Source: Actinomycetes bacterium (lineage in GTDB: Bacteria; Actinomycetota; Acidimicrobiia; Acidimicrobiales; Bog-793). From it: a DNA stretch of 46,762 nucleotides. The translations under genes and the position numbers were made by a program. Positions 1 to 7,462 of this stretch are shown here, piece after piece. Below the pieces are notes generated by a model. The model saw only the letters and a list, made by a program, of their open reading frames with translations, was not told the origin of the DNA and did no database searches. Every line of letters starts with the position of its first letter. Within the stretch, counting starts at the first letter, position 1. The DNA is taken from assembly GCA_021786195.1 (NCBI GenBank), contig JAJYNS010000059.1, positions 1 to 46,762 on the forward strand, given 5' to 3'.

Positions 1-1077
1 CTAGGGCTCCTTGATCCAGGGCCGGACGACCGCCTTGAGGATCGAGGGATCCTCGTGCGAGGCGAGCAGCGCCTCCGCCGAGCGCGCGAGCGGGTACACG
101 GCGTCGACGAGCTCGTCCAGCGGCACCCGGCCCGATCGGGCGAGGGAGATCGCACGAGGGTAGGTGTTCGCGTAGCGGAACGTCCCGGTGACGACGAGCT
201 CTCGGGACTGCAGCACGCTCAAGGGGAGGCGGATCTCGTCCCTGGCGGACATGCCGATCGCAACCGCCCGGCCCGCGGGACGCAGCGCTCCCAGGTTCTC
301 CCAGAGGGCATCGCTCGCCCCGGAGCACTCCAAGAGGACGTCGTAGCGCGCCCGCCGGCCCTCTTCCGGAGTGAGGACGCGCAGCCTCCCGAGCCGACCG
401 ACACGGCCTGCCCGGCGCTCGTCGATCTCGACGAGCGCCGCTTCGGCGCCGAGCGCTTCCGAGACGAGGCCGCAGAGCACCCCGACCGGACCCGCGCCGA
501 CGACGAGGACCCGATCGGCCGGACGTAGCCCGGCCTTCTGGGCGGCCCAGACGGCCACGGAGAGCGGCTCGACGAGCGCCGCTGCGTCGTCGGAGAGCGT
601 GTTGGGAACGGGGTGGCAGAAGTCCTCCGGCATCGTGACGAAGCGCTGCAGCGACCCGTCGACCGGCGGCGTCGCCATGAACACGACGTCGGGGCAGAGG
701 TTGTAGCGTCCGGCCTTGCACTGCTCGCAACGACGGCAGGGCACCCCCGGCTCGATCGCCACCCGCGACCCAAGACGGTGGAGCGTCGCGCCCGGGCCCG
801 ATGCGACGACGACGCCGGAGGACTCGTGGCCGAGGACGAGCGGTGCCTCGACGACGAAGTCGCCGATGCGCCCTTCGGAGAAGTAGTGCGTGTCGGAGCC
901 GCAGACGCCGACCGAGCGCACCGCGAGGAGCACCTCGCCGGGACCGGGCTCGGGGACGGCCACCTGCTCGAGGCGGATCTCGCCGGGGCGGAGGAGCACC
1001 GCCGCCGGCTGCTGCTTCGGCCGCTCCGCCTGGTACGCCTCGAGCGCTTCCTGGGCGCTGCGATCCTCGGTCGTCAT
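1..1077 (-). CDS. Zinc-dependent sugar alcohol dehydrogenase (MDR family)
   Basis: A 358-residue medium-chain dehydrogenase of the sorbitol/xylitol/threonine dehydrogenase type, expected to oxidise a secondary alcohol of a polyol or sugar with NAD(P). Catalytic zinc ligands are seen at C59 (CGSD) and H84-E85 (GHES). The structural zinc site has four cysteines, C114, C117, C120 and C128. The Rossmann glycine motif GAGPVG is at 194-199. The ATG at 1077 is preferred over an in-frame start at 1167 because it has an AAAGGGG ribosome-binding sequence and avoids overlap with the upstream gene. About 22 residues precede the normal family N-terminus. It lies 86 bp downstream of the aldo/keto reductase on the same strand, so the two are probably co-transcribed. 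The substrate cannot be read from sequence. Confidence 0.88.
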   Translation of the reverse strand: MTTEDRSAQEALEAYQAERPKQQPAAVLLRPGEIRLEQVAVPEPGPGEVLLAVRSVGVCGSDTHYFSEGRIGDFVVEAPLVLGHESSGVVVASGPGATLHRLGSRVAIEPGVPCRRCEQCKAGRYNLCPDVVFMATPPVDGSLQRFVTMPEDFCHPVPNTLSDDAAALVEPLSVAVWAAQKAGLRPADRVLVVGAGPVGVLCGLVSEALGAEAALVEIDERRAGRVGRLGRLRVLTPEEGRRARYDVLLECSGASDALWENLGALRPAGRAVAIGMSARDEIRLPLSVLQSRELVVTGTFRYANTYPRAISLARSGRVPLDELVDAVYPLARSAEALLASHEDPSILKAVVRPWIKEP

Positions 1078-1163
1078 CTTGGCCCCTTTCGGCTGCTTGG
1101 TGTGCCGACGCTCGCCGGGTCGAAGAGCCTTGCCGGGTGCGCCCTTCTGTCGCGGGCGGCCGG

Positions 1164-2138
1164 TCACCGACCCCGGCCGGACTCGCCTCGCTCGATGTCC
1201 ACGACGTCGTCGTCGGTCAAATCGAGCTCCGCCGCCCCGAGGATCGCGTCGACCTGGTCAGGCGAGCGAAAGCCGACGATAGCCCCGTCGACCGCCGGGT
1301 TGCGAAGTGCCCAGGCGACTGCGACCGCACCCGGGGTGGTGGCGTGCCGGTCGGCGACGGTGCGCAGGCGATCGACGAGCTCCAGATTGGACGAGAGCGC
1401 GGGCTCCTGGAAGCGCGGGTCGCGTCTTCGCCAGTCGTCCTCTGCGAGCCCGCCGATGCGCGCCCGGGTCATCTTCCCGGTCAGCAGGCCCGATCCCATG
1501 GGCGAGTAGACGATGACGCCGATCCCTTCGCGCTCGCAGTAGGGGAGCAGTTCCTGCTCCGCTCGGCGCTCGATCAGCGAGTACTCGGGCTGGAGCGTCT
1601 CGACCGGCGCGATCTTCTCGACCCGCCGGAGCTGCTCGAGGTCGAAGTTGGAGACGCCGATGTGGCGAACGAGACCCCGCTCTTTCAGCTCGACGAGCGC
1701 CGACCAGCCCTCTTCGATGTCGGCGTCCGGGTTCGGCCAATGGATCTGGTACAGGTCGATCACGTCGATGCCGAGGCGTCCGAGGCTGGACTCGGCCTCG
1801 CGCAGTATCGAGTCACGCCGCAGGTTGTGGACGACCCGTCTGTCGGGGCCCTCGAGCAACGAGCACTTCGTGAACACGTACGGGCGTTCGGCAAGGCCCT
1901 TCAAGGCGCGCCCCACGACGAGCTCGGATCGGCCGAACCCGTAGGCGGCCGCGGTGTCGATCCAGTTGACGCCGCGCTCGAGTGCTCGGTGGATGGCGCC
2001 GATCGAGTCCTCGTCGTCCTGAGGACCCCAGCCGTACTCCCACCCGCCGCCTCCGATCGCCCAGGTCCCGAGCCCGATCCGGGTGATCTCGAGGCCGGTG
2101 CGCCCGAGCTGCACGGTGCCGAGCGATGCCTGGTGCAT
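1164..2138 (-). CDS. Aldo/keto reductase
   Basis: A 324-residue TIM-barrel NAD(P)H-dependent oxidoreductase. The catalytic tetrad is visible: D61 and Y66 in DTAAAYG, K91 in FTKCS and H133 in QIHW. The C-terminal cofactor-binding part includes AIVGFRSPDQV. The length is normal for the AKR11/13-like bacterial enzymes that act on sugars and aldehydes. The ATG at 2138 has a GGGAGG ribosome-binding sequence about 4-5 nt upstream. It is the first gene of a two-gene minus-strand unit with the zinc dehydrogenase and diverges from the aldolase/kinase/pyranase genes, which supports a role in sugar interconversion. The exact substrate is unknown. Confidence 0.9.
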   Translation of the reverse strand: MHQASLGTVQLGRTGLEITRIGLGTWAIGGGGWEYGWGPQDDEDSIGAIHRALERGVNWIDTAAAYGFGRSELVVGRALKGLAERPYVFTKCSLLEGPDRRVVHNLRRDSILREAESSLGRLGIDVIDLYQIHWPNPDADIEEGWSALVELKERGLVRHIGVSNFDLEQLRRVEKIAPVETLQPEYSLIERRAEQELLPYCEREGIGVIVYSPMGSGLLTGKMTRARIGGLAEDDWRRRDPRFQEPALSSNLELVDRLRTVADRHATTPGAVAVAWALRNPAVDGAIVGFRSPDQVDAILGAAELDLTDDDVVDIERGESGRGR

Positions 2139-2418
2139 AGGACCTCCCGTGGGGTCTCGACGGCCGCGGCAAGACGCCTTCGATATTAGGGCGCAGGGGT
2201 GCCCTTTCGGCCGTCCGCGTGCAGGAGACGCGCCGGGGTCGCCGCCTCGAGGACCGTGGCCGTCGAGCGCGGCCGCGTCGTTCTCGGACCGGCCGGGGCC
2301 GCACCGGTCCCGGCCCTGAGGAGCGACGTACGATCGGGCGGGTCATGCCGGCGGGCTTCGGGGAGCTGGTCCCCCGATCGCCGTGCCTGCGGCGTGGAAG
2401 ACGAGGAAGGAGCGGGGG
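2139..2418. promoter_or_regulatory. Divergent intergenic region between AKR and deoC-like operons
   Basis: A 280 bp region that must hold promoters for both directions. On the plus strand a TACGAT hexamer (2329-2334) is a fair -10 match. It is followed by an ATG at 2345 that opens a 25-codon reading frame whose TGA (2420-2422) overlaps the TTG start of the aldolase. I see no convincing -35 and no long palindrome. Confidence 0.4.
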
Positions 2419-3117
2419 TTGATAGATTTCAGCGACCGGAGGCAGGTCGCCAAGGCGATCCAGTACACGAACGTGGCGCCGAACCTCACGCGGGACGAGG
2501 CGGTCCGCCACGTCGAGGCCTGTGCCGAGCACGGCTTCGACGCCGCGATGATCTCCCCGTGCTACTGCCGGCTGGCCGCTGACATCCTGAAGGGGACGGA
2601 CGTCAAGGTCGCGACGACCCTCAACTTCCCGCAGGCGAACGACACGCTCGAGATGAAGCTGGCGGCCCTTCGGGAGCTCGCGAGGACCGGCGCCCAGCAG
2701 CTCGACTTCCCGCCGAACCCCGGGCTGCTGATCGGTGGCGACCTCGAGCTCTACGCGCAGGAGCTTCGCGAGGTGACCCGGGTCGCCCACGAAGAAGGCC
2801 TCGTCGCAAAGGCGATGCTCGAGTACGGGTTCCTTGACGAGGAGCACAAGGCGTTGGCGGCGAGGATGGCGACCGAGGCGGGACTCGACTGGATAAAGAA
2901 CTCCTCGGGCTGGGGAGCCGGCGGGTGCGCGGCGACCGTCGAGGACGTGAGGATCCTCGTGGCCAACACCCACGCGCCTACCCGGGTGAAGGTGTCCGGC
3001 AAGGTCAACTCGCTGGAGAAGATGAAGGCGCTGTTCGAGGCGGGCGCCGAGCTCGTGGGCACGAGCAGCGGTCCGCAGATCCTCGAGGGGCTCGAGGGCG
3101 ATGCAGAGGCCTATTGA
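2419..3117 (+). CDS. DeoC-family class I aldolase (2-deoxyribose-5-phosphate aldolase-like)
   Basis: A 232-residue TIM-barrel Schiff-base aldolase. Aligned by eye to E. coli DeoC, the catalytic set is kept: D96 (QQLDFPP, equivalent to D102), the Schiff-base lysine K160 (DWIKNSSG, equivalent to K167) and K191 (RVKVSGK, equivalent to K201). The final residue is Tyr, as in E. coli DeoC (Y259). The motif neighbourhoods are divergent (canonical IKTSTG and KPAGGVRT are altered), so the substrate may be a different deoxy-sugar phosphate. The TTG at 2419 is chosen because GAGGAAGGAG ends 6 nt upstream; a GTG at 2383 is the alternative. It overlaps the downstream kinase by 17 bp and forms an operon with that kinase and the pyranase. 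DERA would give glyceraldehyde 3-phosphate and acetaldehyde. Confidence 0.8.
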   Translation: MIDFSDRRQVAKAIQYTNVAPNLTRDEAVRHVEACAEHGFDAAMISPCYCRLAADILKGTDVKVATTLNFPQANDTLEMKLAALRELARTGAQQLDFPPNPGLLIGGDLELYAQELREVTRVAHEEGLVAKAMLEYGFLDEEHKALAARMATEAGLDWIKNSSGWGAGGCAATVEDVRILVANTHAPTRVKVSGKVNSLEKMKALFEAGAELVGTSSGPQILEGLEGDAEAY

Positions 3118-4114
3118 GCGGCGGCCGGACAAGGGGCGCGGCCGAGAGGGCGCGAAGGTCTGTGTCCTCGGGAGCTTCGCCGAGGCCCTGGTGATGACGG
3201 CGGAAAGGCTGCCCCAGCCTGGAGAGACCGTGCTCGGCCGAGACTACCGGGAGACCTTCGGCGGCAAGGGATCCGACATGGCGGTGCAGGCGGCCCGGCT
3301 CGGCGCGGCCGTGTCGTTCCTCGGCGTGGTGGGCGACGACGCGTTCGGTCGAGGCTTCCTCGACTTGATGCGAGCGGAGGGCGTCGACGTCTCGCACTGC
3401 CGGGTCGTAGGCGAGCTGAGGTCGGGGGTCGGGATGGTGATCAAGGACGCCGAGGCTCGCAACCTCATCGTCGTCGACCCGGGGGCGAACGCCCTGTTCT
3501 CCCGGGAGGACGTCGACGCCGGCCGCGCGGCGATCGCCGCCTGCGACGTCTTGCTCGCCCAGTTGGAGATCCCGCTCGACACCGCGCTCTACGGCCTCGC
3601 GCTCGGAAGGGAGCTCGGCGTGACCACCGTGTTGAACCCGGCCCCCGCTGTCGACCTGAGGGGCGTCGACCTGTCCTTTGTCGACGTCATCACGCCGAAC
3701 GAGACCGAGGCGCGGGTCTCGGCCGGCCTGCCCCCCGGCTCGGCGTTGCCGGACCGATCGGTCGCCGCGCTGTTGGCCGAGCGTGGACCGGGAGCGGTCG
3801 TGATCACAGGAGGCGGCCGGGGTGCCGAGATCTTCGCCGACGGCCTGCACGAGCGCGTGGCCGCGCCGCAGGTCCAGGTCGTCGACTCCAACGGCGCCGG
3901 CGACAGCTTCAACGCCGGCCTCGCGGTCGGGCTCGGCGAGGGGCTGCCGCTGCCGGAGGCGACGCGCTTCGCCGTCGCCGTCGCGACCCTGTCCTGCACG
4001 AGGTGGGAGACCGTGCCCTCCTACCACCGGCGCGACGAGGTCGAGAGCTACCTCGCAGGTGCGGCGGTGCCGCGCTCGGCGCGAGAGCAGCGCGCCGCAG
4101 GCGGGAGCGCCTGA
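3101..4114 (+). CDS. PfkB-family carbohydrate kinase (ribokinase/deoxyribokinase-like)
   Basis: A 337-residue ATP-dependent sugar kinase. The N-terminal PfkB signature is seen at about 54-68 (GGKGSDMAVQAARLG), the NETE motif at 200-203 and the second signature DSNGAGDSF at 262-270 with catalytic base D268. The order and spacing are those of ribokinase, which phosphorylates O5 of ribose. Deoxyribokinase (DeoK) belongs to the same family. The ATG lies inside the end of the aldolase gene, which suggests translational coupling, and a pyranase gene follows 32 bp later. The combination fits phosphorylation of ribose or 2-deoxyribose before aldol cleavage. The start follows a GA-rich stretch, and about 17 basic residues precede the first beta strand. 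Confidence 0.85.
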   Translation: MQRPIERRPDKGRGREGAKVCVLGSFAEALVMTAERLPQPGETVLGRDYRETFGGKGSDMAVQAARLGAAVSFLGVVGDDAFGRGFLDLMRAEGVDVSHCRVVGELRSGVGMVIKDAEARNLIVVDPGANALFSREDVDAGRAAIAACDVLLAQLEIPLDTALYGLALGRELGVTTVLNPAPAVDLRGVDLSFVDVITPNETEARVSAGLPPGSALPDRSVAALLAERGPGAVVITGGGRGAEIFADGLHERVAAPQVQVVDSNGAGDSFNAGLAVGLGEGLPLPEATRFAVAVATLSCTRWETVPSYHRRDEVESYLAGAAVPRSAREQRAAGGSA

Positions 4115-4146
4115 GGAGGAGCGCCAGAGGAGAGGAGTCCACCGTC

Positions 4147-4650
4147 GTGCAACCCAACCGGATCTTGCACCCCGAGCTGGCGAGGGGGCTCGCCCAGCTC
4201 GGGCACACCGACGTCCTCCTGGTCACCGATGCCGGCTTTCCCATCCCGAGGGACGCGAACGTCGTGAACCTCGGGCTCGTCGCCGGGACCGTCGACGTCC
4301 TCGAGATCCTGCGCGTCCTCAGGCAGCACCTGTTCGTCGAGGAGGTTCGCTTTGCGCGGGAGGTCAAGACCCGTTACCCGGCGCTGTACTCCCAGGTGCA
4401 GGAGATCTACACGGGCTCGGGTGCCACGTTCGTCCCCGCGCCGCACGAGGAGCTCGTGTCGACCTGGGCGCCCAGGGCGAAGATGATCGTTCGTTCCGGG
4501 TCGCTGACGGCTTGGGCGAACTTCGCCCTCGTGGCCTCGACCGATCCGTTCGCCTGGTTCCGGGAGGAGGAGATGGTGGAGCCTCTGCCGACCTACCTCG
4601 AGCGGCGGCAGAGGATCCTCCGCAACGTGGTGCCCGACTTCTCGGACTGA
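4147..4650 (+). CDS. RbsD/FucU-family sugar pyranase (mutarotase)
   Basis: A 167-residue member of the D-ribose pyranase/L-fucose mutarotase family, which interconverts ring forms so that a kinase receives its substrate. The catalytic His is H20 in the family motif GHTD, followed by TDAGFPIP at about 27-34. The C-terminal sugar-site strand reads RSGSLTAWANFALV, like RTGE-PYANIIL in RbsD. The family is usually about 140 residues. Here the C-terminus carries about 25 extra charged residues (LPTYLERRQRILRN and following). The GTG start has GAGAGGAG about 9 nt upstream. It is the third gene of the aldolase/kinase operon. Confidence 0.85.
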   Translation: MQPNRILHPELARGLAQLGHTDVLLVTDAGFPIPRDANVVNLGLVAGTVDVLEILRVLRQHLFVEEVRFAREVKTRYPALYSQVQEIYTGSGATFVPAPHEELVSTWAPRAKMIVRSGSLTAWANFALVASTDPFAWFREEEMVEPLPTYLERRQRILRNVVPDFSD

Positions 4651-4782
4651 GCCGTTCCGGGCGCGCTCGCCGACGGTCGTCCACCGGCTCACGCGGCCGG
4701 CGCCGCGAGCTTCTCGGCGGGGGATGCAAGGATGTGCTCGGCGGCGATCCTGCCGGAGTCGCAGAGGGCAAAGGAGCTGTCG

Positions 4783-5127
4783 ATGGCCGAGCTGGTGGTC
4801 GAAGGTGACGAGCTGGTCCTGCGCCTCAACCGGGTGGAGAAGCTCGAGGCCGTCCACGGCGACCTGAGGGCGCCCCGGTCGAGCGTCCGCTCGGTGCAGG
4901 TGCTGGAGGACGCCCACGAGGCGGCCGACCACGGGATGAAGGTGGGGGAGCGGCTCCCGGGCTACTCGGAGGTCGCCACGGTCCTGACAGCCGGTGAGCG
5001 GCTGTTCGCGGTGGTCCACCACGACACCCCTCGAGGCGTGCGCGTCGACTTCCAGGGCGGGGACTACGACGCGTGGATCGTGGGCTCGCCGGACCCCGAG
5101 TCGCTCAAGCGGCGCATCGAGAACTGA
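4783..5127 (+). CDS. Small conserved protein, PH-like fold suspected, function unknown
   Basis: A 114-residue soluble, acidic protein without signal peptide or membrane segment. The pattern EKLEAVHGDLRAPRSSV followed by LPGYSEVATVL and a C-terminal IVGSPDPESLKRRI resembles a widespread actinobacterial family of single-domain proteins (E-K...G-D...P-x-S-S-V...V-x-D-P-E). I recall that family as PH-like, but no function is known to me. The ATG at 4783 is supported by AAGGAG with 6 nt spacing; an in-frame ATG at 4732 is less likely. It follows the pyranase by 132 bp, so its link to sugar metabolism is uncertain. Confidence 0.7.
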   Translation: MAELVVEGDELVLRLNRVEKLEAVHGDLRAPRSSVRSVQVLEDAHEAADHGMKVGERLPGYSEVATVLTAGERLFAVVHHDTPRGVRVDFQGGDYDAWIVGSPDPESLKRRIEN

Positions 5128-5137
5128 CGTCGGGGCC

Positions 5138-5169
5138 CACGCGTGCGCCGCCTCGCGGGGCGACGCGTG
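5138..5169. terminator. Strong hairpin between convergent genes
   Basis: Left arm CACGCGT-g-CGCC (5138-5149) pairs with GGCG-ACGCGTG (5159-5169), giving 11 base pairs with a single bulged G and a 9 nt loop. It sits between the end of the small conserved gene and the end of ogt, so it could terminate both transcripts. There is no U-tract, which is common in high-GC actinobacteria. Confidence 0.45.
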
Positions 5170-5203
5170 CCGCGCCGGCGCCTGGCCGGGGCCAAGCCCT
5201 CGA

Positions 5204-5833
5204 CTACGGCTCGGCCGTCGAGCCCGCCTCCAGCGCGAGCAGGCGTCGCTTCACGGAGATGCCGCCGCCGTACCCGCCGAGGCTACCGTCGCTCCGCACC
5301 ACCCGATGGCAGGGCAGGACGATTGGCACCGGGTTCGTCGCGCAGGCGCTGCCGACGGCCCTGACCGCCCTCGGGCTGCCGACGGCGGACGCGACCTCGG
5401 TGTAGCTCGCGGTCGAGCCGTAGCGGATCCCGGGGAGCAGGCGAAGGACCTCTCGGCGAAAGCCGTGGGCGAGGCGGAGGTCGAGGGGGACGTCGAAGGC
5501 GCGCCGCCGGCGAGCGAAGTACTCCTCCAGCTGGCGGGTGATCGCCTCGAGCTGGAAGGGCGCTTCGAGCAGCCTCGGGCTGACGCGAGCCGCGAGCTCG
5601 GCGAGGACGCGGTCGCGGCCTTCCGAGGCGAAGGCCACCCGGACCAGCCCGGTCGGGGTGGCGGCGAGAAGAAGCTCGCCGACGGGCGAGTCGATCGTCC
5701 GGTAGGCGACGTCGAGCAGGTCCTCGGCGGCGGCGCGCGCCGCCAGGCGCCGCCGCAGGAGCCCGAGCCTCTCGCCGTCGGCGGCCTCCTCGAAGGCGGT
5801 GGCGACGATCGGCAGGCGCCGCGGGGCGCTCAT
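5204..5833 (-). CDS. ogt: Methylated-DNA--protein-cysteine S-methyltransferase
   Basis: A 209-residue suicide DNA-repair protein that moves the alkyl group from O6-alkylguanine to its own cysteine. The active site PCHRVV is present with C175, preceded by the helix-turn-helix region (YGSTASYTEVASAVGSPRAV, about 138-157) and followed by GGYGGG. The N-terminal RNase H-like domain begins near residue 43, so about 40 residues of the N-terminus are extra. The ATG overlaps the stop of the upstream sigma-factor gene by 4 bp (ATGA), so translation of the two is probably coupled. Confidence 0.93.
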   Translation of the reverse strand: MSAPRRLPIVATAFEEAADGERLGLLRRRLAARAAAEDLLDVAYRTIDSPVGELLLAATPTGLVRVAFASEGRDRVLAELAARVSPRLLEAPFQLEAITRQLEEYFARRRRAFDVPLDLRLAHGFRREVLRLLPGIRYGSTASYTEVASAVGSPRAVRAVGSACATNPVPIVLPCHRVVRSDGSLGGYGGGISVKRRLLALEAGSTAEP

Positions 5834-6309
5834 CCGACCTCCTCTCCGAGCGCCGAACGGAGCGAGGCGATGCCGTCCGCCGCGGCGCGCCTCGCCGCCG
5901 CCTCGGTCGAGCCGATGAGCTGCGCGACCTGCGCGTAGGGCAGGTCGGCGAGGTAGTGGTAGACGACCGCGCCCCGCTGCCTGGCGGACAGCGCGTCGAG
6001 GGCGCTTCGTAGCTCGTCGTCCTGCTCGCCCGGCAATCCGAGGGTGCTGGTCTGCTCGGGCAACGGGTCCATGGCGAGGGCGGCGCGCCCGGAGGTCCTG
6101 GAGCGGTCGATCGCCTTGTGGCGGGCGATTGTGAGCAACCAGGCGCGGATGTTGCTGTCGGGGCGAAGCCTGGGGTACGCGGCGAGCGCCGCGAGGAACG
6201 TCTCGGACCACAGGTCCTCGGCGTCGTCGCGCCCGACGAGCGCGCGACAGGTGCGGAGCAGCACGTGCCCGTGCTGCTCGACGACCGACTGGAACGGCGG
6301 ATTGCTCAC
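5830..6309 (-). CDS. ECF-type RNA polymerase sigma factor
   Basis: A 159-residue sigma-70 family protein made of regions 2 and 4 only. Region 2 runs over about residues 20-75, with DAEDLWSETFLAAL and NIRAWLLTIARHKAIDRSR. Region 4 runs over about 100-155, with ALSARQRGAVVYHYLADLPY and a helix-turn-helix VAQLIGSTEAAARRA. The start is GTG at 6309. There is no anti-sigma gene next to it. Instead it overlaps ogt by 4 bp, and this unusual pairing may couple alkylation stress to transcription. No ECF recognition sequence is evident upstream. Confidence 0.9.
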   Translation of the reverse strand: MSNPPFQSVVEQHGHVLLRTCRALVGRDDAEDLWSETFLAALAAYPRLRPDSNIRAWLLTIARHKAIDRSRTSGRAALAMDPLPEQTSTLGLPGEQDDELRSALDALSARQRGAVVYHYLADLPYAQVAQLIGSTEAAARRAAADGIASLRSALGEEVG

Positions 6310-6514
6310 GGCCGGGAGATCCTCGCACGCGCTCGAGGACCGATCCCCTGCGACGGCGACCGGCGGCTCACGAAGGACTGAACGTCGCGACGCCCCGGTG
6401 CGTGAGGTCCCGGTCCCGCAAGCGGGGCTGCGTCGGGTGCAGATCTGGAGGGCTGCGCGGGAAATGGACCGGCGACGGCCCGGCCGGGCGGCCCGAGGGT
6501 GGGCGTCGAGCCGT

Positions 6515-6520
6515 TAGCAT
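6515..6520 (+). promoter_or_regulatory. -10 hexamer of a leaderless promoter for cysE
   Basis: TAGCAT lies exactly 7 nt before the GTG at 6528. This is the spacing expected if transcription begins at the start codon. No good -35 is visible. The wider divergent gap with the sigma-factor gene (6310-6527) shows nothing else I can name. Confidence 0.45.
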
Positions 6521-6527
6521 CCTCGTC

Positions 6528-7442
6528 GTGCCCGTCGAGCGAGTGAGAGGCGCGCGGCAGATGGGTCCCTCGACCGCTCCCGGCGAGGTGGCCGGCGCGG
6601 ACCTCCACGACCTTGACCACTCCTTTGCCGAGACGCTCATCTCGGGGCGCGGCGCCCTCGCGGCCGCGTTGCCCTCCAGGCGCGAGGTGGAGTGCCTCGT
6701 CGACGAGATCTTCGGGCTGTTCTTCCCGCGGAGCGCGTCCGATCTCGCGGCCGGCGAGGACGAGGTGCAGGCCCGGCTGACCCTGCTCCGTGCCGACCTG
6801 GCCCGGGTGCTGTGCGCGGTCGTTCCCTCCGAGCGCTCCGAGGCGCTCTCGGGGCGGTTCTCCTCGATGCTGCCCGAGATCTACGGGCTGTTGCGTGCGG
6901 ATGCCGAGGCCATGCTCTCCGGTGACCCGGCCGCCGAGAGCCTCGAGGAGGTGATCGCCGCCTATCCCGGGTTCCTCGCCATCGCCGTGCACCGGCTGGC
7001 GCACGGCCTGCACCGTCTCGAGGTCCCGCTCCTGCCGAGGCTGTTCGCAGAGGTCGCCCACGCCCGTACCGGGATCGACATCCACCCCGGGGCGGTGATC
7101 GGCCGCTCCTTCTGCATCGACCATGGGAGCGGCGTCGTCATCGGCGAGACGGCCGTCATCGGCAACGACGTGAAGATCTACCAGGGAGTCACGCTCGGCG
7201 CCCTCAGCGTCGCCAAGAGCGAGGCGGGAAAGAAGCGCCACCCGACGATCGAGGACCGGGTCGTGATCTACGCCAACGCGACGGTGCTCGGTGGGGACAC
7301 GACCGTCGGCCATGACAGCGTCGTCGGAGGGAACGTGTGGCTCACCACGAGCGTCCCTCCGTCCTCCTACGTCTACCAGACGAGCAAGGTCCGGGTGAGG
7401 CGCGTCTCGGATACCCTCGAACCTCTCGACTACGCGATCTGA
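6528..7442 (+). CDS. cysE: Serine O-acetyltransferase (EpsC/CysE type)
   Basis: A 304-residue enzyme making O-acetylserine from serine and acetyl-CoA, the first step of cysteine synthesis. The C-terminal left-handed beta helix starts at about residue 181 with [16 protein letters not shown]184 and H199 (IDHGSG) match the catalytic Asp and His of E. coli CysE. The motifs [14 protein letters not shown] and GGNVWLT follow. The long N-terminal helical domain places it with the EpsC-like group. GTG 6528 is preferred because of the leaderless -10 before it; ATG 6561 is the alternative. The stop is 20 bp from the cysteine synthase start, so the two form a cysteine operon. Confidence 0.92.
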   Translation: MPVERVRGARQMGPSTAPGEVAGADLHDLDHSFAETLISGRGALAAALPSRREVECLVDEIFGLFFPRSASDLAAGEDEVQARLTLLRADLARVLCAVVPSERSEALSGRFSSMLPEIYGLLRADAEAMLSGDPAAESLEEVIAAYPGFLAIAVHRLAHGLHRLEVPLLPRLFAEVAHARTGIDIHPGAVIGRSFCIDHGSGVVIGETAVIGNDVKIYQGVTLGALSVAKSEAGKKRHPTIEDRVVIYANATVLGGDTTVGHDSVVGGNVWLTTSVPPSSYVYQTSKVRVRRVSDTLEPLDYAI

Positions 7443-7462
7443 CCCGGAGGGAGTGCACGACC

